Origin: Lachnospiraceae bacterium
GTDB lineage: Bacteria > Bacillota > Clostridia > Lachnospirales > Lachnospiraceae
NCBI GenBank assembly: GCA_015057525.1
Contig: SVEE01000001.1
Location: forward strand, 372,001-436,000
Length of the DNA stretch: 64,000 nucleotides
Reading direction: 5' to 3'
Under the pieces are notes generated by a model. The model was not told the DNA's origin. It did not search any database and was given only the letters and a program-made list of their open reading frames with translations. Positions 8,762-17,373 of the stretch are shown piece by piece. The stretch's first letter is position 1, and every line of letters begins with the position of its first letter. A program made the position numbers and the translations under genes.

Positions 8762-9559
8762 ATGTCAGAACACAAAGTTCAGATTGTGATTGCTGATTTA
8801 GGCTACGAAATGTTATCAAAGCAATTACAGGTCAATATCGGTAATAATATTGATGTGGTTGGTACTACTGATGACGGTGCCAAGGTATATGATTTGGTAA
8901 AAGAATTTAAGCCGGAGGTTCTGCTTATAGATGTGTTTATGACCAACGAAGACGGGCTAGAGGTTGTGGAACAAATACGAGCAAATGAAAGCTTAAGCGA
9001 TACCAAGATAATTTTCTATACAAATGTTGGTTCACCAAGAATTATTAGTATGGCATTTAATCTGGGGGCAGATTACTATATAATGAAGCCGTGTGATTCA
9101 AAGATTTTGGGGAAAAGAATAGTACAGGTTGCGGACATAGATATGACTGATATTGATTTTTCGGATTTTGACAAGTCAAAGGCTGACAATACATATGAGG
9201 TTTCAACTATTGAAAATGATGTAACAGATATTATCAGAGAAATTGGAATTCCAGCACATATTAAAGGTTATCAGTATATTAGAGAAGGAATAATAATGGC
9301 AATTAACGATATGAATATGCTTAATTATATAACTAAGCTTTTATATCCAAGTATTGCAAAGAAATATAAAACTACTTCAAGTAGTGTAGAAAGAGCAATA
9401 AGACACGCCATTGAAGTGGCATGGGGACGCGGAAAGATTGATGTTATTGAGGAGATGTTTGGTTACACAGTAAGTGCAGGTAAGGGAAAACCTACTAATT
9501 CGGAATTTATTGCCTTGATTGCAGATAAACTTCGAATTGAATATAAAATGCACGCGTGA
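8762..9559 (+). CDS. spo0A: Stage 0 sporulation protein A (Spo0A), copy 2
   Basis: Master regulator of entry into sporulation. It has 265 residues, close to the 267 of B. subtilis Spo0A. The receiver has Asp57 ([12 protein letters not shown]), a Thr in FYTNVG and Lys109 in YIMKPCD. The usual acidic pair is reduced to one Asp (VIADLG). The C-terminal DNA-binding domain (about 152-262) contains [15 protein letters not shown] and [19 protein letters not shown], very similar to copy 1. GGAGAG precedes ATG 8762. Its own sigmaA-type promoter and a possible 0A box lie upstream. By receiver quality this is the more likely phosphorelay-responsive Spo0A. Confidence 0.9.
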   Translation: MSEHKVQIVIADLGYEMLSKQLQVNIGNNIDVVGTTDDGAKVYDLVKEFKPEVLLIDVFMTNEDGLEVVEQIRANESLSDTKIIFYTNVGSPRIISMAFNLGADYYIMKPCDSKILGKRIVQVADIDMTDIDFSDFDKSKADNTYEVSTIENDVTDIIREIGIPAHIKGYQYIREGIIMAINDMNMLNYITKLLYPSIAKKYKTTSSSVERAIRHAIEVAWGRGKIDVIEEMFGYTVSAGKGKPTNSEFIALIADKLRIEYKMHA

Positions 9560-9607
9560 TTTTTATAGATTATAATACAAAAAGTATACAAAATTAACAA
9601 ATAATTG

Positions 9608-9636
9608 TTGACGAATATTAAAACCTAACCTAAAAT
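9608..9636 (+). promoter_or_regulatory. SigmaA-type promoter
   Basis: TTGACG at 9608-9613, a 17-base spacer and TAAAAT at 9631-9636. It lies just upstream of the basic low-complexity gene. Confidence 0.6.
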
Positions 9637-9685
9637 ATAGAGGTTGAATAATATTTACTCTTATTATTTGGAAGGAGATACGAAA

Positions 9686-10189
9686 GTGGCAACGCAGGGA
9701 ACAAATGATAATGGTTCCAACATGAACAAGAACAGAACCAGTGGCTCATACAAGTCTGATTATTCAGGAAAGAAGCATGGCACTGGGGAAAGAAAATTTA
9801 CTAAACCTGATGGTAATCGCAATTCTACAGGAAGGTATGGTAAGACAGAAGGAAGCAGGTCAGGAAGACCGGAACAGCGTTTTGACAAGAACAGAGGTTA
9901 TGGTAGTGCACCAAAATTTTCTGGTAAGGATGAGGATGATGAAGATAATAGTCGTAGAAGTAAGCCTTCTCGTCCAAAGGAAAGTAAGCCATCTGTTGCA
10001 ATTCCTGATAAAAATAAAACTATGCTTCGCATAGAAAAAGAACAGAAAACTATGAAGAAGAAGCAACAGAGTAAGAAAAAAGAGAGCAACAGACCTCAAC
10101 CTAGAGTTAAGAGGGCTAATAATGTCAACTATACTCGTAATTATGCTAATGGCGATTATGATGATTACGAGGATTATTATGATATGTAG
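9686..10189 (+). CDS. Basic low-complexity protein of unknown function
   Basis: A 167-residue, strongly hydrophilic protein rich in Lys, Arg, Asn, Ser and Gly through most of its length. A Lys/Gln stretch (KKKQQSKKKESN) precedes an acidic, Tyr-rich tail (GDYDDYEDYYDM). No membrane segment or enzyme motif is visible, and it is probably largely disordered. I chose GTG 9686 because AAGGAG at 9672-9677 lies eight bases upstream; a TTG at 9644 would extend it by 14 codons without a ribosome site. It has its own promoter and a strong terminator, so it is monocistronic. A nucleic-acid-binding role is possible from composition only. Confidence 0.65.
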   Translation: MATQGTNDNGSNMNKNRTSGSYKSDYSGKKHGTGERKFTKPDGNRNSTGRYGKTEGSRSGRPEQRFDKNRGYGSAPKFSGKDEDDEDNSRRSKPSRPKESKPSVAIPDKNKTMLRIEKEQKTMKKKQQSKKKESNRPQPRVKRANNVNYTRNYANGDYDDYEDYYDM

Positions 10190-10211
10190 AACGGAATGCA
10201 ATATATTCTAA

Positions 10212-10254
10212 CAAAAAAGCGTTTGTAAGATTTGCTTACAAACGCTTTTTTGTT
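10212..10254. terminator. Bidirectional intrinsic terminator
   Basis: A perfect 18-bp stem (CAAAAAAGCGTTTGTAAG and its complement) with a 5-base loop and A/T runs on both flanks. It can serve both the plus-strand gene ending at 10189 and the minus-strand gene ending at 10283. Confidence 0.9.
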
Positions 10255-10282
10255 ATGTAGGAGTTTTTAAGAAATACCTAAA

Positions 10283-10486
10283 TTATTCTTCAATAGAAAA
10301 ACTACCTGTAACATCTTCATTAAATACGTAGTACGCCATATTATCTTCTGGCTTAACATAAATGTTAAGAGAAGAGATATCGCTTACCTTATTACCACTC
10401 TTAGTCCAAATTGCTTTAGCTTTTTTTACTAAGTCAGCTTCTTCAATCTGTTTACCGTAGTATTCGATATAGAAATTAGATTTCAT
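10283..10486 (-). CDS. DUF6465-like small protein
   Basis: A 67-residue protein starting [16 protein letters not shown], with the motif [18 protein letters not shown] near residues 41-58. This pattern matches, from memory, a small family common in Lachnospiraceae (DUF6465), which has no known function. I chose the ATG at 10484-10486 because GGGAGGTG lies just upstream on the minus strand; a TTG five codons earlier is on the ribosome site. It is a single gene converging on the shared terminator at 10212-10254. Confidence 0.75.
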   Translation of the reverse strand: MKSNFYIEYYGKQIEEADLVKKAKAIWTKSGNKVSDISSLNIYVKPEDNMAYYVFNEDVTGSFSIEE

Positions 10487-10579
10487 AGTGTCACCTCCCA
10501 AATTATATATCTGCTATTTCCCATAACAATATTATAATATAACATGAGTTTTCAAAAAGCAAGATACATAAACAATTTC

Positions 10580-10608
10580 TTGTTAATTAAAATATTATAT
10601 GTTATTAT
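10580..10608 (+). promoter_or_regulatory. SigmaA-type promoter for Asp-rich membrane protein
   Basis: TTGTTA at 10580-10585, a 17-base spacer and TATTAT at 10603-10608. It lies 60 bases upstream of ATG 10669. Confidence 0.6.
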
Positions 10609-10668
10609 TATATCAATTATGTACTGATGAAGGCAGAAGTTTGCATGAAGGTACTTTTGGAGGAAACA

Positions 10669-12249
10669 ATGGACGAGAATTATCTTGATGACCTATTAAA
10701 CGAGGTCTCTTCAAACCCAAAACAGAATAAGAATTTTGATAATAACGTCAACAGTGATTCCAGTGTAGACATAGATATGTCCGATTTAGACGATATATCG
10801 TTAGATGAATTAGATAATCTGGATGATTTGGATTTAGGTGATTTCGATTTAAATGACTTAGATTTGGATGAATTGGATTTTGACGATTTAGATATAACAA
10901 GATTAGATGTCAAGAATGATAAGCCATCAGTAGATAAATCTGATGATGATTTTAGTTTAGATGATTTAATTAATGAAAGCGAAGCATCAGAGGAAATAGA
11001 AGAAACCACAGAGGCGTTAGATGATTATTCTTTTGAAGATATCTCAGAAGAACAAGAAGTGAGAGAGGAAATTTCTGATAATAATGCTGATTCACCAGGA
11101 TTTGATTTAGATGAATTACTTGGTGGAGCTACTTCTAGTGAGGATGCATTGTTCGACAGTGTATTTAATGAGGCAAACAATCAGCTAGAGGAAGATACAA
11201 ACGTAGATTTTGCTGGTTTGGATGAACTTACTTCTGGTGGAGAAGAATCTACAGGTTCAGATAGTTTTGATTTGGATGATCTTTTTTCAGCATTAGGAAT
11301 AGAGGAAGAGTCTACGTCTGAGTCTAACCCATATACAGCAGGTCAAGATGATTTAGATGCTCTTTTTGAGTCCACTAATGCGTCTGCTATAGAGTTAGGC
11401 GAGTTAGAGGATATTGAGGAAGTTCCTGGGGTTAAGGGCAAGAAAAAGAAAAATAAAGGAAGCAAAACAAAGAAAACCTTATCTGAAATTGTATTTGGTG
11501 AGCCTGATGAGGATGATTTTGAAGAGGAAGAGTATCTTAAAGTAAAACAAGCTGAAAAGGAAGAGAAAAAGGAAGCTAAGAAAGCTCAAAAAGAAGCAAA
11601 ACAAGCTGAAAAACAAGAGAAACTCAGCCTAAAAAAACAGGCAGACAAAATAAAAACAGATGAAAAGAAGCAGAAGAAGTTCGCCAAGCAGGAAGCGATT
11701 AGACTGGAGCTAGAGGCAGAGAAGAGTGCAAAAAAGGTTCCAACCCCAGTTGTAATAATTGTATTCTTGGCATTTGCAGCTTTAGGTGCTCTTGTTGTTC
11801 TTGGTTCTAAGGAGTTTAATTATGCTCAGCTTATTGAAAAAGCTGCAGATTATTTTGAGAGACACAGATATAGATTAGCATATGATGAAGTGGCTGGTGT
11901 TGATGTCAAGGAGGAGGATGAAGAACTTCGAGACAGAATATATACAGTTATGTATGTAGAGCGCTTATATGAATCATATGAGAACAATATGTCATTAGCT
12001 AGGTATGATAAGGCACTAGATGCATTGCTCAGAGGTCTTGAAAAATATGATGTTCACTATGAGGAAGCTGTAGAACTTGATATAGTGGAAGATATTGATT
12101 ATTGTAGAGGCAAGATACTTACAGCCTTAGCCGAGGTTTTTGGCATATCGGAGGCTCAGGCATACGAGATTATGAACTTAGAAGGACAGGATTATTCAGA
12201 CATGCTTAATGAATGTTGTGAGGATTTCGAGACTGTCGTGGGAGAATAA
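10669..12249 (+). CDS. Asp-rich membrane protein of unknown function
   Basis: A 526-residue protein in four parts. An extremely acidic N-terminal region is built of repeated DLDDL-type segments (about residues 30-85), with further acidic blocks to about 270. A Lys/Glu/Ala-rich, probably coiled-coil stretch spans about 285-350. One membrane helix (PVVIIVFLAFAALGALVVLG, about 360-380) follows. A C-terminal domain of about 145 residues is helical and TPR-like in pattern. No enzyme motif is recognised. ATG 10669 has GGAGG five bases upstream; earlier in-frame ATGs at 10627 and 10645 lack one. It is one base from hisH, so the two may be co-transcribed, but a functional link is not evident. Confidence 0.7.
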   Translation: MDENYLDDLLNEVSSNPKQNKNFDNNVNSDSSVDIDMSDLDDISLDELDNLDDLDLGDFDLNDLDLDELDFDDLDITRLDVKNDKPSVDKSDDDFSLDDLINESEASEEIEETTEALDDYSFEDISEEQEVREEISDNNADSPGFDLDELLGGATSSEDALFDSVFNEANNQLEEDTNVDFAGLDELTSGGEESTGSDSFDLDDLFSALGIEEESTSESNPYTAGQDDLDALFESTNASAIELGELEDIEEVPGVKGKKKKNKGSKTKKTLSEIVFGEPDEDDFEEEEYLKVKQAEKEEKKEAKKAQKEAKQAEKQEKLSLKKQADKIKTDEKKQKKFAKQEAIRLELEAEKSAKKVPTPVVIIVFLAFAALGALVVLGSKEFNYAQLIEKAADYFERHRYRLAYDEVAGVDVKEEDEELRDRIYTVMYVERLYESYENNMSLARYDKALDALLRGLEKYDVHYEEAVELDIVEDIDYCRGKILTALAEVFGISEAQAYEIMNLEGQDYSDMLNECCEDFETVVGE

Positions 12250-12250
12250 T

Positions 12251-12856
12251 ATGATTGCAATATTGGATTATGATGCGGGCAATATAAAAAGCGTAGAAAA
12301 GGCATTAGGATATTTAGGTGAAGAAGCAATAATTACCAAGGATAGAGATATAATTATGTCTAGTGATAAAGTAATTTTGCCTGGTGTTGGTTGCTTTAAG
12401 GATGCAATGGACAAAATCAGAGAGTATAAGCTGGATAATGTTATATACGATGTAGTAGATTCAGGTAAGCCATTTCTTGGTATATGCTTAGGACTACAGC
12501 TTTTATATAAAGCAAGTGAAGAAAGTCCAGGAGCGACAGGTCTTGGTATATTAGATGGTGAGATACTTCGTATACCAGATGCACCAGGATTAAAAATCCC
12601 ACAGATTGGTTGGAATTCTTTAGAAATTACTCCTGGAGCAAAACTTTTCAAAGGTATTGAACAAAATTCATATGTGTATTTTGTTCATTCCTATTATTTG
12701 AAATCTGAGAATATAGAAGATGTTGCGGCGACAACTCATTTTTCTGTTGATATACATGCATCAGTTGAGCGTAATAATGTATTTGCATGTCAGTTTCATC
12801 CTGAAAAGAGCTCAACTGTAGGATTGAAAATATTACAGAATTTTATTGATTTATAG
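12251..12856 (+). CDS. hisH: Imidazole glycerol phosphate synthase, glutaminase subunit
   Basis: Supplies ammonia from glutamine to HisF for the fifth step of histidine biosynthesis. The 201-residue class I amidotransferase has the nucleophile Cys in [10 protein letters not shown] and the His-Glu pair in CQFHPEKSS. It begins [18 protein letters not shown] as in relatives. ATG 12251 follows GGGAG. hisF starts 14 bases after its stop, giving the two subunits together. No other his genes are in this window. Confidence 0.96.
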   Translation: MIAILDYDAGNIKSVEKALGYLGEEAIITKDRDIIMSSDKVILPGVGCFKDAMDKIREYKLDNVIYDVVDSGKPFLGICLGLQLLYKASEESPGATGLGILDGEILRIPDAPGLKIPQIGWNSLEITPGAKLFKGIEQNSYVYFVHSYYLKSENIEDVAATTHFSVDIHASVERNNVFACQFHPEKSSTVGLKILQNFIDL

Positions 12857-12870
12857 GGAGTGTACTTAAT

Positions 12871-13632
12871 ATGCATACAAAAAGAATTATTCCCTGCCTT
12901 GATGTTAATAAAGGTAGAGTTGTAAAAGGGGTTAATTTTGTAAATCTTATAGATGCAGGTGACCCTGTTGCCATAGGAGCAGCTTACGACAAGGCGGGTG
13001 CTGACGAGTTAGTGTTCCTTGATATTACAGCATCATCAGATTCCAGAAATATTGTCATTGATATGGTAAGAAAGGTTGCAGAAACTGTTTTTATTCCCTT
13101 TACTGTAGGCGGTGGAATTAGAACTGTGGACGACTTTAAGGCTATTCTTAGAGAAGGAGCAGATAAGGTATCTGTTAATTCAGCAGCTATTGATAATCCT
13201 AGATTAATAAGCGATGCAGCGGATAAGTTTGGAAGCCAATGTGTTGTTGTTGCAATAGATGCTAAGAGAAGGGAAGATGGCTCAGGCTGGAATATATATA
13301 AGCATGGTGGAAGATTAGATACAGGAATAGATGCTGTTGAATGGGCTATTAAAGCAAATAGCTTAGGTGCGGGAGAGATACTTCTTACAAGCATGGATTG
13401 TGATGGTACTAAGGCTGGATATGATGTTGAGCTTACTCGCATGGTATCTGAAAATGTTTCGATTCCTGTAATTGCATCGGGTGGTGCAGGGACAAAGGAT
13501 CATTTCTATGATGCTCTTACTGAGGGTAAAGCAGATGCGGCTTTAGCTGCGTCATTATTCCATTTTAAAGAACTTGAAATTATGGACTTAAAGGCCTATT
13601 TAAGAGACAGAGGCTTGTCCATGAGAATATAA
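12871..13632 (+). CDS. hisF: Imidazole glycerol phosphate synthase, cyclase subunit
   Basis: TIM-barrel cyclase that uses HisH-derived ammonia to make IGP and AICAR. The first catalytic Asp lies in [25 protein letters not shown] and the C-terminal phosphate-binding [12 protein letters not shown] are present. The second catalytic Asp is in [15 protein letters not shown]. Length 253 is normal. It directly follows hisH. Confidence 0.97.
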   Translation: MHTKRIIPCLDVNKGRVVKGVNFVNLIDAGDPVAIGAAYDKAGADELVFLDITASSDSRNIVIDMVRKVAETVFIPFTVGGGIRTVDDFKAILREGADKVSVNSAAIDNPRLISDAADKFGSQCVVVAIDAKRREDGSGWNIYKHGGRLDTGIDAVEWAIKANSLGAGEILLTSMDCDGTKAGYDVELTRMVSENVSIPVIASGGAGTKDHFYDALTEGKADAALAASLFHFKELEIMDLKAYLRDRGLSMRI

Positions 13633-13653
13633 ATACATATTTGAGGCAGAAAC

Positions 13654-14070
13654 ATGGTAACATTAATTACTAACGATATTTCATCAGAGGAATATCTTTA
13701 TCTTAGAGAAAAAGTCGGTTGGGTAAAATTAAGTAGTCGTCAAACAAAACAGGCTATAGAGAAAAGCTTATTTATAGTTAAGGCAATTGATGATGAAGGA
13801 AATGTGATTGGCATGGGTCGAATTGTTGGTGACGGTGCTGTCATATGCTATATTCAGGATTTGGTTGTCATTCCAGAGGCGCAGGGCAAGGGTGTAGGTT
13901 CTCTGATAATTGATAAGCTTATTTCATATGTAAGAAGCATTAAAGAAGATGGAACTACTATGATGCTTTGTCTTATGTGTGCTAAGGGAAGAGAAAAATT
14001 CTATGAAAAACATGATTTTATGGCTAGACCAACAGATTCTTTGGGACCAGGAATGATACAATATTTATAA
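13654..14070 (+). CDS. GNAT family N-acetyltransferase
   Basis: A 138-residue acetyl-CoA-dependent acyltransferase fold. The acetyl-CoA-binding motif is in VIPEAQGKGVGSLIIDKL (about residues 72-89), preceded by a beta-strand IGMGRIVGDGAVICYIQDL. The C-terminal FYEKHDFMARP is typical of small-molecule GNATs. The substrate is unknown. It starts 21 bases after hisF and ends at a strong terminator, so it may be the last gene of the hisH-hisF transcript without a demonstrated role in histidine synthesis. Confidence 0.85.
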   Translation: MVTLITNDISSEEYLYLREKVGWVKLSSRQTKQAIEKSLFIVKAIDDEGNVIGMGRIVGDGAVICYIQDLVVIPEAQGKGVGSLIIDKLISYVRSIKEDGTTMMLCLMCAKGREKFYEKHDFMARPTDSLGPGMIQYL

Positions 14071-14089
14071 TTTTTATATAATGCAGGAT

Positions 14090-14124
14090 AAAGAAAAAGT
14101 CGCTTGTTAGCGACTTTTTCTTTG
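14090..14124. terminator. Bidirectional intrinsic terminator
   Basis: A perfect 15-bp stem (AAAGAAAAAGTCGCT and its complement) with a TGTT loop, flanked by A-rich and T-rich arms. It lies between the GNAT gene and the convergent HPr-like gene. Confidence 0.9.
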
Positions 14125-14134
14125 CGTTAAACAA

Positions 14135-14368
14135 TTATTCTGCAAGATATGGCTTAAGAGCTGCCATAATATCTTCTGTTTCATCCTCTGTGTGGATGTT
14201 GAGATCGATAGGTTTTGATATATCCAAGCTGAAGATACCCATAATAGATTTTGCATCAATAACGTATCTTCCAGAAACTAAGTCAAATTCAGCGTTGAAA
14301 CCGCTAATATCATTTACGAAGCTCTTTACCTTATCAATTGAATTAAGTGATATTTTAACTGCTAACAT
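14135..14368 (-). CDS. HPr-like protein lacking the active-site histidine
   Basis: A 77-residue protein with the HPr fold pattern: MLAVKISLNSIDKVKSFV, then YVIDAKSIMGIFSLDISKPI, then an acidic DETEDIMAALKPYL helix. In PTS HPr the His15 phosphosite sits in a HARPA motif after strand 1; here that segment reads LNSIDKVK and has no His. The Ser46-region match (DAKSIMGIFSLD) is kept. It is therefore unlikely to pass phosphate to PTS EIIA, and a regulatory role is possible. The start at 14366-14368 has AGGAGG upstream on the minus strand. Confidence 0.8.
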   Translation of the reverse strand: MLAVKISLNSIDKVKSFVNDISGFNAEFDLVSGRYVIDAKSIMGIFSLDISKPIDLNIHTEDETEDIMAALKPYLAE

Positions 14369-14466
14369 CGTAAAACCTCCTTGTTTACATTTTATTATTA
14401 TGTATGATACTATAATATAAGTTTGAAAAGTAAAAGTCAATAATGTGTCAGGAGTTTTTTAGTAAA

Positions 14467-15762
14467 ATGTTTGTAAATTTAAGTGAAAAAAAAGTCGCAA
14501 TATATACATTGGGGTGCAAGGTTAATCAATACGAGTCAGACAGTATGATGGATATCTTAAAAAAAGAGGGCTGTAAGATTGTTCAGTTTTCTGAATATGC
14601 AGATGTGTATATTATTAATACATGTTCAGTAACTAATATGGCAGACAGAAAATCCAGACAGATTATTCACAGGGCAAAGAAAATAAATCCTAATGGTGTG
14701 GTAGTAGCAGTAGGATGCTATGTACAGGCAGCGAAGGAGCAGCTTCTTCAGGATAAGGATATTGATATAGTTGTCAGCAATAATCGCAAGAAGGATATTG
14801 CGAGATTATTGGATGAATATTTTTGTACAAGCAAGGTTAATGATAACTTTATAGACATTAATGCTACTAAGGATTATGAGGATATGTGGCTAGTTAAACC
14901 AAGTGAACACTGCCGTGCATATGTTAAAGTTCAGGATGGCTGTAATAATTTCTGTACCTATTGTATCATCCCATATACTCGAGGTCGAATTAGAAGTAGA
15001 GAGTTATCAAATGTAATAGCTGAAATTGAAGGTTTGGCAGAAAGAGGAATAAAAGAAGTGGTTATAACCGGTATTAATCTTTCCTCGTACTGTGATAGTA
15101 ATGGGGCTTCGTTACTTGATTTGTTACTATCGGTAAGTAGAATACCTGGTATTGAACGCATAAGAATGGGTTCTCTTGAACCAAGGGTTATAACAGAAGA
15201 GTTTCTTAAGGCAATTAGCAATGAGCCTAAAATATGTCCCCATTTTCATCTTTCGCTTCAGAGTGCATGCAATGAAACACTAAAGCGAATGAACAGAAAG
15301 TACACAATAGAAGAGTACATGGATAAGTGTAATCTTATAAGAAAATACTATGATAGGCCTGCTCTTACAACAGATGTTATTGTAGGATTTCCAGGAGAAA
15401 CAGATGTAGAATTTGATATAACCTACAAAAACCTACAGAAACTTAATTTATATGAAATGCATATATTTAAGTATTCAAAAAGAAATGGAACTATAGCTGC
15501 AACAATGCCTAATCAGGTTCCGGAGGACGTTAAGAATAAGAGAAGTGAAATTCTTTTAGATATGACTAAGAATCACAAAGATGCATATGAAGCATCCTTC
15601 GTGAGAGAGAAAATAAAGGTCCTTATAGAGGAATACGAAGAAAAGGATGGAAAATATTTTGCTAAGGGTCATACAGAAAGGTATATCTTATGTAGATGGG
15701 AAGAGCAGGAAGAATACTGCAAAAACCATGTAAATGATATTGTTGAAATTGAATATAAATAA
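14467..15762 (+). CDS. mtaB: tRNA (t6A37) methylthiotransferase MtaB
   Basis: Radical-SAM enzyme that converts t6A37 to ms2t6A37 in ANN-decoding tRNAs. The N-terminal UPF0004 domain begins KKVAIYTLGCKVNQYES. The radical-SAM cluster motif is CNNFCTYCIIPYTRGR, and a TRAM-like C-terminal domain follows (about residues 365-431). TLGCKVNQ places it in the MtaB rather than the MiaB or RimO branch. I chose ATG 14467, which has GGAG at 14451 twelve bases upstream; ATG 14443 has no ribosome site. It is followed by an AT-rich gap and a tRNA gene. Confidence 0.93.
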   Translation: MFVNLSEKKVAIYTLGCKVNQYESDSMMDILKKEGCKIVQFSEYADVYIINTCSVTNMADRKSRQIIHRAKKINPNGVVVAVGCYVQAAKEQLLQDKDIDIVVSNNRKKDIARLLDEYFCTSKVNDNFIDINATKDYEDMWLVKPSEHCRAYVKVQDGCNNFCTYCIIPYTRGRIRSRELSNVIAEIEGLAERGIKEVVITGINLSSYCDSNGASLLDLLLSVSRIPGIERIRMGSLEPRVITEEFLKAISNEPKICPHFHLSLQSACNETLKRMNRKYTIEEYMDKCNLIRKYYDRPALTTDVIVGFPGETDVEFDITYKNLQKLNLYEMHIFKYSKRNGTIAATMPNQVPEDVKNKRSEILLDMTKNHKDAYEASFVREKIKVLIEEYEEKDGKYFAKGHTERYILCRWEEQEEYCKNHVNDIVEIEYK

Positions 15763-15822
15763 CATAAAATGGTCTTATTTTACATTTTAAAATAAAAAAA
15801 ATAAAAAAATTAAAAAAAATGC

Positions 15823-15851
15823 TTGCATTTATTTATATTGTTTGTTATACT
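15823..15851 (+). promoter_or_regulatory. Promoter of tRNA-Glu
   Basis: TTGCAT at 15823-15828, a 17-base spacer and TATACT at 15846-15851, ending 17 bases before the tRNA 5' end. Confidence 0.75.
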
Positions 15852-15868
15852 GACAAAGGTTCAAACGT

Positions 15869-15940
15869 GGTTCGTTGGTCAAGCGGCTAAGACGTCGCCC
15901 TCTCACGGCGAAAACAGGGGTTCGATTCCCCTACGAACTG
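15869..15940 (+). tRNA. tRNA-Glu (anticodon CTC)
   Basis: The 72-base gene folds as a cloverleaf. The acceptor arm pairs GGTTCGT with ACGAACT (the terminal pair is G-T), followed by discriminator G. The anticodon stem is TCGCC/GGCGA with loop CTCTCAC, so the anticodon is CTC at 15902-15904. The T arm is AGGGG-TTCGATT-CCCCT. The 3' CCA is not encoded. It is a single tRNA with its own promoter and terminator. Confidence 0.93.
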
Positions 15941-15944
15941 CTAG

Positions 15945-15977
15945 AAGCAGAGAATAATATGTTCTCTGCTTTTTTTA
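15945..15977 (+). terminator. Terminator of tRNA-Glu
   Basis: AGCAGAGAA pairs with TTCTCTGCT across a 7-base loop, followed by seven T. Confidence 0.85.
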
Positions 15978-16112
15978 TTTTGTTTTGTACAATATATACC
16001 ATATATTGTGTGTAAATTGACGAAAAATACTATTTTTAGTCTAAAATACTTGATAAAATGTTACAATTACGATATACTGATTTTGATTTTGTTAATATTA
16101 CGGAGGAGAGAT

Positions 16113-16517
16113 ATGGTAGATGTAGTTTGGAAGGACCGTAAACGTATAATCTTTGGATTGCCATGGACATTTACTAAGTATGGTTTATCACAGGACAGAA
16201 TATTTATTGAGACAGGAATTTTAAATTTACATGAGAATGAAGTAAGATTATATAGAATTATGGATGTCTCCTTAGAAAGAAAGCTTTGGCAGAGACTTTT
16301 TGGATTAGGAACAATAACTTGTTATTCGTCTGATAAGTCAATGGGAGTTTTCCAGATTAAGAACATAAAAGCACCTAGTGAGGTCAAGGAGCTTATTTCT
16401 TCATATGTTGAGGAAGAACGTTCAAGAAAGAGAGTAACTAGTAAGGAATTTATTATGGATGATGGATTCGGCGAAGATGATTCTGATTCTGACATAGATT
16501 CAGACGATATGTTATAA
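16113..16517 (+). CDS. Bacterial PH domain protein
   Basis: A 134-residue protein whose centre (about residues 15-105) matches the YdbT/DUF304 type bacterial PH domain: YGLSQDRIFIETGILN, then EVRLYRIMDVSLERKLWQR, then GTITCYSSDK. Its C-terminal tail is acidic (DDSDSDIDSDD). There is no membrane helix. ATG 16113 follows CGGAGGAG; the longer in-frame start at 16008 lacks a ribosome site. The role is unknown. It is followed 21 bases later by a zinc-ribbon membrane protein and is probably co-transcribed with it. Confidence 0.8.
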   Translation: MVDVVWKDRKRIIFGLPWTFTKYGLSQDRIFIETGILNLHENEVRLYRIMDVSLERKLWQRLFGLGTITCYSSDKSMGVFQIKNIKAPSEVKELISSYVEEERSRKRVTSKEFIMDDGFGEDDSDSDIDSDDML

Positions 16518-16538
16518 AATATAAGAGGGGGTTATATT

Positions 16539-17324
16539 ATGAAAACATGTCACAAGTGTGGAGCTTACGTTGAGGATAAAGCTCAGTATTGCCCAGAATG
16601 TGGCGCAACGATTGTTAAAAGCTATGGTAACTTGTCGTTAAAAGAAGAGGTAGAAGTTAAGAAAAAGGGTAATCCAATGGGAACAACTGTAAGTACAGGT
16701 TCTGGTTTAACAGACATACTTAGAGCTGAGGATCACGGCGACTTAGACGAGAGCTTCTATGGAGGAGGTCCTGTTACATTTACAGACCCTTATGCTAATG
16801 ACGACTATGTAGCTAAAGAAAAGACGGATTTCAGTGCTGTTAAGACTCTTATTAAGCTTATTATTCTTGCAGCGATTATATACGCAGGATATTACGTAAT
16901 CCATGATGTTATCTTAGCTAGAAAAGATGTAACATCATATGAGGAAGCATTTGAGATATACGTGGAAGCTGTTAACGAACAGGATAGTAATGCTCTTAAA
17001 GAAATAATGGCACCTTACATTAATGATAGATTAGGTGAGGTTGAGTATCAGTTAGAGCAGATGGAAGGTGTTGAATTTACTGAGTGGGAAATTGTGTCTG
17101 CTGAGGAGTTTACTGAATCAGAAGAGAAGGCATTACAGCAGGAGATTACTCTTAATGGTAAGTCCTTTGGTATCCAAAGAGCATATCACATAAAGGCTAA
17201 CTTCTATGGAACTGTTGATGGAAGTAAGAGAGGCGCAGAGAACGTAGATATGGTTTTCATCAAGGGAGACAATAAGTGGTTCTTTGATCCATCAGATTAC
17301 GATAATTCAACATTTACACAGTAA
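16539..17324 (+). CDS. Zinc-ribbon membrane protein
   Basis: A 261-residue protein with an N-terminal zinc ribbon (CHKCGAYVEDKAQYCPECG, residues 4-22). A polar linker follows, then one membrane helix (LIKLIILAAIIYAGYYVI, about residues 106-124). The extracytoplasmic domain of about 130 residues begins SYEEAFEIYVEAVNEQD and resembles NTF2-like or DUF4878-type folds. Its function is unknown. It lies downstream of the PH-domain gene and ends at a strong terminator. Confidence 0.8.
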   Translation: MKTCHKCGAYVEDKAQYCPECGATIVKSYGNLSLKEEVEVKKKGNPMGTTVSTGSGLTDILRAEDHGDLDESFYGGGPVTFTDPYANDDYVAKEKTDFSAVKTLIKLIILAAIIYAGYYVIHDVILARKDVTSYEEAFEIYVEAVNEQDSNALKEIMAPYINDRLGEVEYQLEQMEGVEFTEWEIVSAEEFTESEEKALQQEITLNGKSFGIQRAYHIKANFYGTVDGSKRGAENVDMVFIKGDNKWFFDPSDYDNSTFTQ

Positions 17325-17330
17325 CAAATA

Positions 17331-17373
17331 AAAGTGGTAAAAAGGTTAATTCTTTTTACCACTTTGTTTTTTT
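17331..17373. terminator. Intrinsic terminator between convergent genes
   Basis: A perfect 14-bp stem AAAGTGGTAAAAAG / CTTTTTACCACTTT with a 7-base loop and a T run. It ends the zinc-ribbon gene and overlaps the 3' end of the minus-strand sleC. Confidence 0.85.

Noticed and set aside
10780-10915. Possible DNA tandem repeat
   Set aside because: The pattern comes from Asp-Leu codons (GATTTA, GACTTA, GATGAA) in a single open frame, not a noncoding repeat array.
12984-13442. 152-codon minus-strand frame inside hisF
   Set aside because: It is antisense to a well-conserved enzyme and shows no domain or start signal.
15771-15800. Terminator after mtaB
   Set aside because: TAAAATG and CATTTTA can pair, but the stem is AT-only with an 11-base loop and no T tract.
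16017-16047. Promoter TTGACG to TAAAAT for the PH-domain gene
   Set aside because: The 19-base spacer is too long for a confident sigmaA call, and other spacings give poor -10 matches.
16008-16112. N-terminal extension of the PH-domain protein from ATG 16008
   Set aside because: There is no ribosome site before 16008, while GGAGGAG precedes ATG 16113, where the domain begins.
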